Below are positions 12,650 through 24,979 of a stretch of 64,000 bases of DNA, piece after piece. Origin of the DNA: Uloborus plumipes (lineage: Eukaryota > Arthropoda > Arachnida > Araneae > Uloboridae); NCBI GenBank assembly GCA_038373865.1, contig JAXGGA010001155.1, positions 102,789-166,788 on the forward strand, written 5' to 3'. Both the position numbers and the translations under genes were made by a program. The notes beneath the pieces were generated by a model, which did not search any database, was not told the origin of the DNA, and worked only from the letters and a program-made list of their open reading frames with translations. Positions within the stretch are counted from its first letter, which is position 1. The number at the start of each line of letters is the position of its first letter.

Positions 12650-12659
12650 TTTGTTGAAC

Positions 12660-13190
12660 ATTTTTGTTTCACTGCAATGACACCTTCGTCCTAACAAGAA
12701 AATGACATTAACAGACAAGATCGCGTCACTGAATATTTTTGTTTCACTGCAATGACACCTCCGTCCAAACAAGGAAACGACATTTACAGACAAGACCGCA
12801 TCACTGAATATTTTTGTTTCACTGCAATGACACCTCCGTCCTAACAAGGAAACGACATTTACAGACAAGATCGCATCATCACTGAATATTTTTGTTTCAC
12901 TGCAATGACACCTCCGTCCTAACAAGGAAACGACATTTACAGACAAGATCGCATCATCACTGAATATTTTTGTTTCACTGCAATGACACCTCCGTCCTAA
13001 CAAGGAAACGACATTTACAGACAAGATCGCATCATCACTGAATATTTTTGTTTCACTGCAATGACACCTCCGTCCTAACAAGGAAACGACATTTACAGAC
13101 AAGATCGCATCATCACTGAATATTTTTGTGTCACTGCAATGACCAAATGACGGACCAAACACAACAACATCTACAGGCACTTCGCATCAC
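12660..13190. repeat. Minisatellite, 75/78-bp unit, about 6.5 copies
   Basis: The unit starts gaatatttttgtttcactg and runs on through gacacctccgtcct, aacaaggaaacgac, atttacagacaag and atcgcatcatcact. Central copies are 78 bp and nearly identical; outer copies are 75 bp (one tca less) and more diverged, typical of unequal exchange. Both unit lengths are multiples of three, so a 188-codon open frame exists on the minus strand (12614-13180) with a 26-residue period. I do not call this a gene: it has no conserved domain and no promoter context. Confidence 0.85.
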
Positions 13191-13539
13191 TAAATATTTT
13201 AAATTTCAAGAATGATTTTTTTTTTAATTCGACTGAAATTAAATGAAAGCATTCTGTAAAGAGAGCCCAGCAAGAACTCTCCAATCGAGCTCTGTGAAAA
13301 ACCCTCATGTGATTGAGAAAAATGGGTGCCATATTTGATACTAGGGCACTAAATAGTATTAAAGTCATTCATTACTTTACAATCACTTTTAACCGACCCG
13401 AATTTTGCAGGCTTGTGTAATAAGTCAAATAACCAAACCGCTCCGTTCACCAACCATTGGTTGGTGGTTGGTGTCCTAAGAAGACGTTAAATTTTTATTT
13501 AAACAATAAAAACCTTGTTACTCCTGCTTTGCCCCATTA
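13191..13539. other. Non-coding stretch
   Basis: I see no gene. A short imperfect palindrome, caaccattggttggtggttgg, lies at about 13450-13470. Confidence 0.45.
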
Positions 13540-13722
13540 AAGTCGAACCTCGTTAAAACGAACTCAAAGGGACCTGTAATATTAATTTGTCTTAACCGTA
13601 TAGCTCGACTTACCTGAAAAACAATAAATAGCGTTATTTGCGAATTCAATAGAACTGGGATCACAAATGTATTTCGTCTTAGGGGTTGTTCGTTTTCAGT
13701 GTGTTCGAATTAACGAGGTACA
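13540..13722. mobile_element. pogo/Tigger-like MITE remnant
   Basis: The left end, agtcgaacctcgttaaaacg, is mirrored by the right end, cgaattaacgaggtaca. Phrases such as aactcaaagggacc are typical of Tigger ends. It is a short, diverged, non-autonomous copy. Confidence 0.55.
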
Positions 13723-14514
13723 AAATTGGTTACATTATTAATATTATCTCCAGGAAAGTAAACTCTCACTTCTTATGTAGATGACTTGGCCTTTCGTTTT
13801 CAATAGTTTGAATAAGACAATAATAATGACGAGTTGCATCCCAAGCATTTTTTAAATTCTCTTTTCCTTTTTTGTTGTTCTTTTGTTTCCCCTTCTGATG
13901 TTTACCAATAAACATCCGCGAAGGTTTTTTTGGAAGCAGGTGTTTATCAGCACCAATTTAGTTTCGAAACAGCTGCTAAAATTAGCATCACTCACCATTG
14001 CAAACACGCGAACCCGATCATTTGGCAAAGGTTTTGAGAAGAGTTGCGGTGGGTTTTTTTTCTCAGAAACAAAAAGTCGGAGAAAAAGAGCTGATACTTT
14101 TTCAGAACTTGGAAGCTTGTGGCTTGGGTTGTGTACGAGTCACAAAACCTTTGACATATTATGCCGATCAGAAATACCGTTAAAAAGTTATAATTTCGGG
14201 ATCCCCCCCCCCCCGGAAAATTTTTTCGTTTTGTAATTTTAAAAGTAATTAGCTTTTGTGATATGAATTTCATAACAAACGTTGCAATAAAGGAAGACAG
14301 CTATTAAAGAGACAAATTTTACTCTTCCTCTTCGTTTCAAATAGTAAGGTTTTGAGCTCACAGCTGTTAAGACATTTGAAGCACAGTAAAACAATGTAAT
14401 GCAATTAAAAACCCACAAATAAAAAATGTTATACAACTCGCTAGCATTTCATTATTCAGAATTTTCTAATGTGGTTTTTTAATTCCTGAGGGCGAACCTA
14501 CAAAAGCTAATAGC

Positions 14515-14517
<3 letters not shown>
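13723..14517. other. Non-coding stretch
   Basis: Short open frames overlap at 13883-14436 on both strands but none resembles a known domain, and a C-run at 14204-14214 breaks composition. I see nothing definite. Confidence 0.45.

Positions 14518-14606
<89 letters not shown>
14518..14606. repeat. (TA)n microsatellite
   Basis: About 44 uninterrupted TA dinucleotides. Confidence 0.97.
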
Positions 14607-14608
<2 letters not shown>

Positions 14609-16219
14609 GGTGCAAAACGAAAAGTTTTCAGTTTTTTTCTTAGCCCGTTTATTATTAAGTTAAAAATTAAAAAATAATTTAAACTTCACTTTTTTTTGTT
14701 ATACCTTAAAACTTTTTTCATCAAGGATGATCCATTATTTCTAAAAGTTATGATTTTGCATGAAATTTATTCTATCTTTTCCAATTTTTTTATGAATACT
14801 GAAACCGCGTACAACACGAATACTAATGAATCATAATATTCCAGAAGGAAAACGCCATAACATGTATCGCAATAATGAAAAATAGAATATACCACGCGGT
14901 AAAAAAAATGTGCGCAATTAAATAAGAGATACTCGTACATTTAAAAATTAAAATAAATAAATATATAAACAAAAAATGAACAAATAACATTAAATTGAAG
15001 AAAAAAAGTAAAGGAAAAAAATAAATAAATAAAATGAAGGGGGAGGGGGAGATCGATGAAAATAATGTGTATACATGCGAAAAAATCAAACAGTAACATA
15101 AGATTTTAAAAAATAATTATCGTAGTAGATGACGTGGTAGGAATTTGTCAAACGCTAAGACAACACATAGAGTTTGAGATAAGACGTCAGGCTTTGGATA
15201 AAGTGGAGAATGAAAAGATTTAGACATTTTGACTCTTGAAAGAAATAAAATAAATAATTAATTAAATTTGTAATGTAGCTTAAATTAGTGTGAAGAAAAT
15301 GATACCTAAATTTTGTTACTTTGAACTTTATGATACAAATAACCCTATATTGATTGAAACTTTATTTTTTAAAAATGAACAGCTGTAATGAATTTCCAAG
15401 AGTCGAATCAATAGTTTCTGTTTGAAAGTTTATTAATCCCTGACGCTACAAGGAAAGGAGTTATAAGTTTGACATGTCTGTGTATCTGTGGATCTGTCTG
15501 TCTGTGGCACCGTACAGCCTAAGCGGATGGACCGTTAAAAAAAAATTTTTTTTTTGTTTGAAATGTGAAGTGATCGAGAGTGTTCTTAGCTAGGTCGCGT
15601 CTTCGGATGACATTGATTAACAAAGATATTAATTAAAAACGTTTAAAATGTTTTTCGCGATTTTTGAAGTGAAAATATACTGGAAATTTTAAAGCAATGG
15701 CACCAAAAGAAAGAAAAAAAAATCTGCGTCTGATAAGATGTTTTTGGTACTTCCATGTAAAATAGAATTCGAATTGTAACGTTTTTTTAGGAAATGCGGC
15801 TAAGGCTTAAATCTATAGAATTGGAAACCGATGTCATTTTTGGCCGACGAGGAATCTCAATGATTTCAAATGTTTATCTGCTTCCAGTTTCTACTTGTTA
15901 ACAATTAAAATACTTGTAATTGATTTTATTATACGAATTTTCAATTTCCCTTCTTTATTATGCTTTTGCGACTAGAAAAATTTTACTAGTAAGGATTCTT
16001 TCCTTTTCCGTATTTACCATATCCTCTTGAAAACAATTAAATATATTTAGATTTAAAATGCTTTATAACTAGAGAAGTTCGTTTTAATACGAGATCGGCC
16101 ATTAGGGTCAAGGGTTGTTTAAATTTTTAATTTAATCTTAGTGCTTGTCAATACTTGAATGGTTCGAAGGATCACCGTAACTTGCAGTCTGTTGTGACCC
16201 GTTTTATCTTCTTGTCGCC
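14607..16219. other. Non-coding AT-rich stretch
   Basis: I see no gene. Around 15475-15545 the text tgtctgtgtatctgtggatc followed by ggatggaccgtt resembles a dispersed repeat start, but no second copy is present in this window to confirm it. Confidence 0.45.
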
Positions 16220-16227
16220 CCCGAACC

Positions 16228-17070
16228 AAGGGCGGATCCAGAAATGTTCCAAGAGAGGGGCAATTGTTTTTTTTTCTTTTTGCCCCCCCCCCCCCTTTTA
16301 CCACATATCCTGGTTAACACATGTTTATTGCAAATGTTTGGTCTTCAATTTCGAAAAAATTCCAGATCAGAGCTCCGAATACCAACCACTATTATTCAAC
16401 TTCGCAGAGATGGCCTATGACTCCTCCTTTTTTCAGGACTGTCCATTTTTAGGAAGGGGTGATACGCAGACGAAAATTGAGGAATGGGATTCACAATTGC
16501 GGCATTGGTTATAAAGCTTGAATACGTCACCTTGCTTACCTTTAATTGGTCTCCCAATTTGAGAAATTAGCCAAAGAGGAAAGTATTTTTATTTTTGCAC
16601 AATCGAGAAAAGATTTCTCATTGGATACAAGAAAGTAGGTGGGTCTTGGTTTTATATCTTTCCGGAGCCATTGGCCATTGATTGCAACGCCTCCAACTGC
16701 TCATTTAAATTTAAAAACAAAATGGTAACATAAGGGTTGCAATAAAGAAAGCAAAGACTTGTTTTCACTTCCTCGCCAAATGCAGGTGTGGCTCGAAGAA
16801 TTATTTAATATTTCATAAAACTTATCACTTCGCCAAAATGTCGCTAAACTTGCAAATATTGCACACTTGAGATTTTTTTCTTCTCTACCTATTTTAAAGA
16901 ATGGACTCGTTTTCTCATTTGATTGACACCGGCCATCTAGCCGCGGTTGAATAATACTCATTGTATCATAGAAGAATCCAAAATTGCCTTTTTTGAACTT
17001 CAAAGTCGAAAAAGTGCTGGAGAAGAGTTCCTCATGGGAAGGGCGATCGTATCCCTTGTATCCGCCCCTG
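16228..17070. mobile_element. hAT-like MITE, TSD cccgaacc
   Basis: A perfect 8-bp duplication, cccgaacc (16220-16227, 17071-17078), flanks ends aagggcggatccag and, on the complement of the right, caggggcggataca. It is 843 bp without transposase. The frames at 16155-16514 and 16701-17090 run through its ends and are spurious. Confidence 0.8.
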
Positions 17071-18073
17071 CCCGAACCATTGGACCACACTTTATTTCAA
17101 GCACTGTATTGTACAATATATGAATTTTGTGTGTGAGTATGTGTAATTATTATGTATTGTTAGGCTGACAAAAAAAGAGACCCTTTGAAAAATAGTTTAA
17201 ATCGAGATCCGGATCAATTCTTATTGCTAGTTACCGAGGAGCATTTGGGTAGCAGAAATAGCCAGTTTTAAAGAATCACATGGATGAATACTATGTTTAA
17301 ATCTTCAGAACACATCTTAAAATTAGAAAGGAAAAAAAAAAAAAACACCGACTTTTTGGGTTAAACATTTTTGGATAAATGAAAATAACTCTTTTGACTT
17401 TATAAAATTAATTATTTAAAAAAATAATAAATAAACTGAGTAATTACACTCATGCAAATTACATAAGGAAATCCCTTCCTTTTATCGCGTCCTTTTATAA
17501 TAAATTAAACTGAATAGCTTTTAGTTATGTGACACAATACATACATTTGTGACTATATTTTACATAAACTAAAAAATCAAGTAAGATTTAAATAAGAAAA
17601 CACACTGCTTTGTGTAAAAAAACACATTTTTATTATTGTCAAAGTATTTTGGGAATGTAAAACATATTCATAGATTTTTTTTTTTTTGCTAACATAAAGT
17701 AATTTTTCACATATGTGGCATTCTTTGAAACATTAATAATACTGGAATCAAACATAAAATTGGATAATGTGGATATCACAATAAGAAACTATGTTAACTT
17801 TTATATCACAGAAAACATTGAAAAGCAGTTTTTAAAACTAAAATGCGTCTTATGGAGTGGTGGAAAAAATTTTGTATCACCATAATTTCTATACTATGTA
17901 AAAATATTAATAACATGCTGGTCTACATGTATTAATGTGTGAGCAGGTACCCAATGAGAATGATTATAGAGAAGATATTCACAGGAAAGAAAAAGTTAGT
18001 TTTACTCGTAGTTTAACCCATGAACAACCTCATAATTTAATACAATTTTAATATATATATATATATATATATA

Positions 18074-18204
18074 TTAGGTATTATGTATGAAGTCCGCCTC
18101 CAAGGGGTGTACGAAGTCAGTGTAAATAACAACATAAACGTTTATGTTGTTATTTTCACTAACTTCGTACACGCCTGGAGGCGGACTTCATACGTAATAC
18201 CTAA
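18074..18204. mobile_element. 131-bp near-perfect palindromic MITE
   Basis: The two ~65-bp arms fold on each other almost completely. The left starts ttaggtattatgtatgaagt, the right ends acttcatacgtaatacctaa, and the centre is acataaac/gtttatgt. TA lies on each side. The right TA is shared with the adjoining Tigger-like element. It could form one long hairpin as DNA or RNA. Confidence 0.8.
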
Positions 18205-18206
18205 TA

Positions 18207-18745
18207 CAGTAGCCCCTCGCTATATCGCGCCTTGTTATATCGCTCATTCGGATATATCGCTCTTTTCTTTTGTCTCCCCCCCCCCAAAAAAAAAAAACTT
18301 TCAGTTCGAAACCATTTTTGAGAAAATATGTAAGATGCTCAGAAAAGGTCTCTTTCTCATTTATTTTGTCATCAATGAACTAAACGAAGGTTCTTCTATC
18401 CATCTGAATTCGCTGAAAAGAAGCAGCAAATTCCTGTCACCCAAACTTGCATACTGCAGGGACAGTTTGGAAACTACTGGACACTTTCTTTTGTGTTGAT
18501 ACAATGAGTGAAAAGCATCTGTTAGTAATGTGTAGTAGTAATCTGTAAAAGTTATATTTTTTTGTTACTTTTGACTGAAAAAAAAAGCTAATGATCGAAT
18601 AAATGATTTTTTATGTATGTGCACACATAATTTATTTGCATGCTGGATAGAAAACTATTTTTAATGATCTCGGTTATATCGCGCTTTCAGATATATCGCG
18701 CTTTTTCTTGTCCCCCGAAAAGCGCGATATATCGAGGGGTTACTG
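18207..18745. mobile_element. pogo/Tigger-like MITE, TA TSD
   Basis: The ends cagtagcccctcgctatatc and, on the complement of the right, cagtaacccctcgatatatc are flanked by TA. Internal repeats of atatatcgcgctttt occur beside both ends. It is 539 bp with no intact transposase. Confidence 0.75.
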
Positions 18746-19172
18746 TATTTAAAATACATTAAATGCTCTATCAGCAATTATACGCTGATATTGAATGTAG
18801 AACATCTTATTTTTCACACTTTACCTATATATATATATATATATATATAGTTCTGGAATGCAAAACATTTAGTTTGGCCAAAACCAAGTAATAAAAAAAA
18901 CTCTATTCTCTTATTTAACACATTTTAGGAATGAGTTCTAGCTATGGCTGATACTGTATTTTTTCCACCACTGTATAAAAAATGGAAGAATTTTGTAATA
19001 CATAAACAATAAAATACACCAGGAAAATGTAAGCACAGGCTCAAGGGCGTAGCCAGGACTGACGTTAGGGGGGTGCAAGCACTTCACACTCTCCAGGGTC
19101 CCCCGTACCTACCACAGCTTCGTGGTTTAACCGTGGGGGGGGGGGGGGTGCAAGCAGTGGCACCCCAATAGG

Positions 19173-19187
19173 AGGTCACTGTGACCT
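19173..19187. promoter_or_regulatory. IR3 palindrome AGGTCActgTGACCT
   Basis: A perfect inverted AGGTCA pair in the left arm of the MITE; the dyad extends to ggaggtcac/gtgacctcc. Receptor binding is inference. Confidence 0.45.
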
Positions 19188-19569
19188 CCAAAAAAGTTCT
19201 TATCCGATACAAATTGGCTGATGAAATTTGAAAACAGTGAGACAGTATTGCAAGGCTGAACTTCTTTATTTTATTTCTTTTTTTTTCTTTCTTTAATTAA
19301 TTAATTTATTTTCGTGATGCCTCACGTCTCTTTTGGTAGAGATAGATAAGTATGCATTCTTGTATTTTATTTATTTATTTTTTTTAATCATTCAGTAAAA
19401 ATCTGAGTTTCATTCGGTAAATTAAAAATTTTCTCCTCAAAAACAGGCAAGCTTACTATCATTTTCTGAAAAGTAATCAATACTAGATATAATAACGCAG
19501 TTATTATATCTAGTATTGATGGGTAATAGTAATTGGGATGATGATGAATTGATGGGTGATAGTAATGGG

Positions 19570-19584
19570 AGGTCACAGTGACCT
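19570..19584. promoter_or_regulatory. IR3 palindrome AGGTCAcagTGACCT
   Basis: A perfect inverted pair in the right arm of the same MITE; the dyad extends to gggaggtcac/gtgacctccc. Confidence 0.45.
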
Positions 19585-19644
19585 CCCATTGGCTCTGATC
19601 TAGGGGGGTGCAGCTGCACACCCCTGCACCCCCTAGCACAGGCT

Positions 19645-22600
19645 AAAATCTAGAAGAACAAAACCAGTGGCTATGTTTAAGGAGTGAAGCAATAGCAGAA
19701 ATTAAAGCATGAATCAAATTGATAGCAAGGAATGTTTTGTCGTGTTATATGTTAAAAAATAAATAATTCAACACATAAAAAGAGGTTCATTTACTTTTTT
19801 CTCTTTTAATTTACAAGTTTAATTATTGTACTTCCCACAATGCATGGTTGACTTAAAAGTATTGTAAATGTTCACAACTTGATGTAAAAAATTTCTCAAA
19901 TATTACAGCTCAGTTATTGAAAAACCTAATCCTCTAATCCTAAAGTTAAATAAAGCTTCTCCTACATTTAAATTATTAAACTGATCACCTAACACCAAAA
20001 TAAATTTAAAATGGAAAAGCACTTAATTAACTTGTTTTACATAAATGATTAAAAAAAACGCTGAGCAATTTTAATTTCCATAAAATATCAGTCATAAAAT
20101 ATAGTGCTTTCCAAAATTGTTTGCTATTAAAACTATGTTGAAATCAAATTCAATATAGAAATATGTAATTTTCTGCACAGAAAAATGCTACTTCGACATG
20201 AAAAGAATGTTCCACAAAAAATATTACCGTTAAAAAAAAAGAGTTAGCTACCACATATACCAAACATTCGACATACAATTCAGAAATATAAGAGACGTAT
20301 ATGTTAGTCAATGTATACATGATCTAAAACATGTACTTGTACATTAGGTATTTATATATTAAGAGATGAATTGAGTTTTGTAGTTTGATATTTGTTTAGA
20401 CAAATACCGTAGAATTTTAAGGCATCATAAGATCATGTTTCCATGACAAACATTTTGGCACATGTACATACATATGTAAGCATTAGAAAACATGAGATAT
20501 TGTAGATCTATATCTATCATCATTAAGGCTGCTACAATGACTGTACTCTATATAGTTTTAAAGATTTTTCAAAAGTATATTTTAGTCCGATAAATAGTTT
20601 GAAAACATTGTATTTTTACATAATGTTTTTGTATTTTTGAGATGCAGTGACCTATCAAATTTCTATAAAAATATATCTGACTAGAAATAGGTTTTGTAGT
20701 AATGATGCTTTTAAACAAATTGAGTCTGAATATTAAAAGTTTAGCATTGTGCGGATAGTCAAGGTGAAGGAACATCCGTATGATGCACAAAATTGCAATA
20801 TGTACTGGAGACCAGGTGCAAATACAGAGTGAGGGGGGGGGGGATAGACCCATTATTTATGGGGTCACTGGGGTTAACTGCCCCTCCCTTCTCCCTGACA
20901 TTGGGAAACAATGTATTTACATGCAAGTGGGTGCTCCAGACTGTTTGACACTTTTGAGCTAGCAGTAAACTAGGCTCATTTATAATCCTGGCCATTATTT
21001 TTAATTATGTTTTTTGCTGCTACACTTGGGCAAAGCTGCCTAGAAACTACTTGTTACGGCAATACTGTATATTATTTAGTATTTTTATTGGGCTTTTAAA
21101 CAATACAAGCCATTAATTAAACTGAACTAAAAGTTTGTTGAAATTTTTAATCCACCAAATGATTTTAAATTAAGTCATTTAAAAATAAAATAACCATCTG
21201 AATAAAAAAACTAGACATTAAATAATATGCAAAGTTTCATTAAAATAATTCATCAAGTAAAAAACTAAACCATTAGAAGACAATGTACAAGCTCACTGCT
21301 GCCAAGTTACTTGCATGTCAAGACTCACAATGTTTTTACTGAAAAAAGGGCTACTTATAGTCTTAAAGCACAGGCCTGCAATATAGCAAGCAATTTTGTG
21401 CATGACAACACCCTTCCTTAACCTGTAAATTAAATCTGAATTGCCAAATGCAATTGCCTACATAGGTTAAAGTTAGAAATAACATCCAATACTTTCATAC
21501 ATAGCAAAAAAACATTAATTACGAACACTTGTCTACTTTTTACTAAATAGTAGAAAGATCTTGAAAATTCAATACTAGATTTGTAACTTGACACTTATAA
21601 AATGATTTTTCAAAAAGGGGCGAGGGAGGGGGGTGAGAAGAAAACAATGTATTGTGAAAGACATTTGATTACATTAAATGAAAAAAAAAAAAAAAAAACT
21701 GGAGAATATTCAAGAAAACTAATAGACACAAACTAAGACAGACAAATCTAGTCTTGATTCACATACTATTTTTAAATAAAAATGTCCCAAACAAAGGTCA
21801 GCAGTCAAAGCTAAGGCATTTGTTAACGAATGAACAAACTTGAGCAGAAAATGATTTATGCTCCAAAATTTTGATTACATGAGAAAGGAAAATCTAATGA
21901 GAAAATACTCATCTTTTTAAAAAACAACAATGCAGCAGCATAAACTCACAAATACATATGTTTTGCTTCTGAGCAATTGTAAACATTCAGTTTTCTACAG
22001 ACTAAAACCAGCCAAGACCCTATATTTGTCAACAACATTAAAAAAAATTGCCTGGAAAAATTTTATACAGTGCACCTCTGAACAATGTTCACCTCTTTCG
22101 GGAATAAGAGGGTATTGTATTTGGGTCTGAATTGACATACATTATTTTCATGTTGTCTGCTAATTCCATATAATATGCACCAATAGCACGTTCCATTTTT
22201 ACTAAGCATCTTCTATTTTTAATAAACTTCCCAAAAGGCGCAAAAATTATCAAGGTCATAGTTCAAGTTACCAGAGGTGCACTATATCTTTTAGTACTTG
22301 TGTGCAAAAATAAGTCTAGACTTAAATTAAGCAGCAGTACAAATGGAAAATTGTTTTTCCTTGAAATGTTTTACCGTAAAGCAAATTTTGAATGATTCAA
22401 TACACTGAATCATGTCCATGTCTTGGCAACAGAAAATTTTGGTTAAAATTTCTAAAAAACATATCAAGTTTTATGTTAAAACTTGAAGAAAAAGTACATA
22501 AATAATATTGAATGAGGATTGATCTTTTTGTTTTAAAGTGGCCTAGCAATTGATTTTTATAGTCATGAATAGAAATAAATGTAAGAATTCCTAACAAAAT

Positions 22601-22690
22601 AAAAAATCAACAGTTCAACAAAAAAGCAGGCAAAAGCAAGATGTTATTGAGAAATATGCATAACTTTTTCCAAATCAGGCTAATAACAGT
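19645..22690. other. 3-kb non-coding AT-rich stretch
   Basis: I see no exon-like reading frame, domain or paired repeat. A G-run lies at about 20834-20843 and an A-run at 21681-21698. It could include untranslated sequence of a neighbouring gene, but nothing in the sequence shows that. Confidence 0.5.
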
Positions 22691-22772
22691 TCGGGCCTGG
22701 CTCCACATCAGCTGAAAACCGAACGAAACGGAAGACAGAAACCTAAAGTCCAGGTGAAAAAAATGGAAAGTA

Positions 22773-23470
22773 CCGTAAAGTCGGGTTACTTGGACCCAGT
22801 GGCGTATCCAGGGGGGGGGGGGTGCCAAGGGACCAATGCACCCCCCAAGATTTTGTAAGACTATAAACAATGGTGGCACTGAATTTTGAAAAAACATTTA
22901 ACCTTCATGTAAATATGCTTCTGGTTTTTTCAATGAAAAATACTTTGTGGACACTGAAATATTGTCATATTATTTTCTGTTTTCGACACTAAGAAGCAAA
23001 ACTAATTGTTATTCTGTAATTGTGGAAATGTAAGAGGAAAATGAGCGATGTACCCGCGCCTTATTGTTCTTGCATGATATTCATTTTTGTGAAAAAAAAA
23101 AAAAAAAAAAAAATCTTTGAGCAACGTTCAATAGAAAAAATTAAATCGAAATATTGCGTTTTTAAAGTTTCACCATATTTCTTGATTTTTTTCCTTTCTC
23201 ATCACAGTGTCGATGTTCGATGTGCACCCCCCAAAATCAATTCCTGGATACGCCACTGCTTGGACCCACAAGGAGGTTACTTGAGCCCACAGTAAAATGA
23301 TAAAATCTGGGTTTGGTACTAGCATTAGAGACTGCAGAGTGCTTCTACCTTGCGGAGAAACGAGGAACTACGTGCAAGTCTTCAACTAATAAGTACCAAA
23401 CCTAGATTTTATCATTTTGCTGTAATGGGCTCAAGTAACCCCTTAGGGTCCAAGTAACCCGACTTTACGG
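22773..23470. mobile_element. Middle nested MITE, TA TSD
   Basis: Inverted ends ccgtaaagtcgggttacttg are flanked by TA on both sides. The arms continue through gagcccacagtaaaatgata and aaatctgggtttggta, giving a long foldback. The left arm is interrupted by the hAT element at 22797-23258. Confidence 0.75.
22797..23258. mobile_element. Innermost hAT-like MITE, TSD cttggacc
   Basis: Ends cagtggcgtatccagg are inverted exactly at the right terminus (cctggatacgccactg). A perfect 8-bp duplication, cttggacc (22789-22796, 23259-23266), flanks it. 462 bp, non-coding; an A-run lies at 23092-23112. Confidence 0.85.
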
Positions 23471-23540
23471 TACCCAGATTTTCACTTTCTGCCTTCGGTT
23501 ACGGTCGATTTTCTGCTGATGCGGAGCCCGGCCCTTAGAA

Positions 23541-24315
23541 CATAGAAAAGAAATAAATGTTGAATAGATGTAGATGGCATTCATTGGCATAAGTATTGCA
23601 GAGAAAGATTTCGGCTTATAGCTTTCTAAAAATATTTGATGTTGAGGCCATGTATAATGTAAAGTTGTTGTATAATGGAAGACATTGAAAATGAGCAAAA
23701 TTATCATAACTATAAGTGAAAATTCAAACTACATTTAAAGCATTGAAATTTCATCATAGGGAGTCTAGATTTCTAGACAGTATCTAAGGGATTTTTTTTT
23801 TCTGCAATGAAAATAAGATAATTGCAGGTCACCTTGTGTAGTGGTCAAAGAAGTCTGACTCTACATCAAATGACAGTATAGTTGGAAAAGTGAAGCAGCG
23901 CACCCAAAATTGCCAGCCTAGCTGGTACAAGCTGGTACATAGCAACAACAACAATAAGATATCTACACAGGTCATAAGTAAATCTCAAAAATAGGAAACT
24001 AATGTCAAGGAAGATTAGAAATGAAAACAGAAAGCTATAACATTTTCTGCACAAATTGAATGGTCAAACATGAATTGAAAGTCATATTCCAAATTAATAA
24101 GAAAGGAATAACATTTTCTGCACAAAAAATGTCGGCTTTTTGAGAAGGAACTATGAAAATAGTTTCACAAACTACTCAAGTTCAATAAATCATTTTCAAA
24201 TTCAAAATTTAGCTCCAAAAGAAAATACCAATTTTGAAAGGCTTTGCTGGGAGGGAGAAACATTTCTTCTCATTTCCTCAACTGAAAAAGCCTCATTCCT
24301 GCCAGAAATTTTGAT
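23541..24315. other. Non-coding stretch
   Basis: I see no gene or paired repeat. Confidence 0.45.
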
Positions 24316-24589
24316 TAAAGGCCTATTCACACTACGAACGCTCCGGCGGTCCGCATCTAAATTTTCGCTTCGAAACTGGTTTTTGGAATCCGTTGCCATG
24401 ACAACCAGGGCTGCGGAGTCGGAGGAAAAATGGTCGACTCCGACTCCGGGATTTTAAAACTTTCGACTCCGACTCCCGACTCCTGCTTTTTTTTAATTAT
24501 TTTTTTTACCCAAATATGAAGAGGGAAAAACCCTAAACAAAGGTTGAAATATTAAGACCATTTTTAAAAGTTTCATTTTTATTCATGGT

Positions 24590-24775
24590 CGTAGCTAGGA
24601 CTCACTTTAGGGGGGCAGATAGCAAGCTGGGGTATCCCAGTCGGAGGTCATGAGAGGTCATTGTGACCTCTCAAAAAGTTCAATTTTCTCAAGAATTCTC
24701 GCAGGTAATTTCATCACATTCACCTCAATTCTTGGAGGTCACTGTGACCTCCCAAAAAGTCCATTTTCTCCAGAG
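24590..24775. repeat. IR3-family relic with two perfect palindromes
   Basis: The start (gtcgtagctaggactcac, then ggggggca) matches the end of the 19.0- and 61.4-kb MITEs. Two perfect AGGTCAnnnTGACCT dyads follow, at 24655-24669 (spacer ttg) and 24736-24750 (spacer ctg). Confidence 0.65.
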
Positions 24776-24979
24776 CAAAAGACAAGTGCCGCTATTGTCA
24801 TTTGACTCCGTACAAAACTAATCATTTTCTTGTTAAATGGACAGAATTTATTTTAACACATTGCATTTTTGCTGCAAAGACCCGCCATTTGAAGCCCTTT
24901 TTAATGATCCTAGATGCTAAAGATTTGGATATTGGACGCTGAAAATTTGTATCTGTTAGTTTCAAAGATATGTTTTCAC

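Larger units (their letters stand above)
17852..18973. mobile_element. Tc1-like TIR remnant hosting nested MITEs
   Basis: The left end tggagtggtggaaaaaat is mirrored by the right end attttttccaccactg followed by TA, the pattern of Tc1-type termini. The interior holds two adjacent smaller elements (18074-18204 and 18207-18745) and two AT microsatellites (about 18048-18071 and 18823-18850). No transposase was found. Confidence 0.5.
19042..19636. mobile_element. IR3-carrying hAT-like MITE, copy 1
   Basis: It begins caagggcgtagccaggact and ends near gcaccccctag, with the 8-bp duplication cacaggct on both sides (19034-19041, 19637-19644). Each arm carries a perfect AGGTCAnnnTGACCT palindrome. The same family lies inverted at 61396-62140. 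The last ~10 bp of the expected right end are missing. Non-coding. Confidence 0.75.
22691..23540. mobile_element. Outermost of a three-level nested MITE
   Basis: Arms of about 75 bp are inverted. The left runs gggcctggctccacatcagc then tgaaaaccga; the right, on the complement, runs gggccgggctccgcatcagc then agaaaatcga. Between them lies the element at 22773-23470, which itself holds a hAT MITE. Non-coding. The class of this outer layer is unknown. Confidence 0.65.

Noticed and set aside
12660..13190. CRISPR-like array
   Set aside because: Units are contiguous 75/78-bp tandem copies without unique spacers, in a eukaryotic genome.
13883..14273. Overlapping 93-117 codon frames on both strands
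   Set aside because: No domain, no splice context, C-run and T-run composition; likely chance.
16155..16514. 119-codon frame
   Set aside because: It spans the left end of a hAT MITE and a C-run; no known domain.
24140..24457. 105-codon frame on the plus strand
   Set aside because: It runs across the end of the Harbinger-like element and into the hAT terminal repeat; composition follows the repeats.
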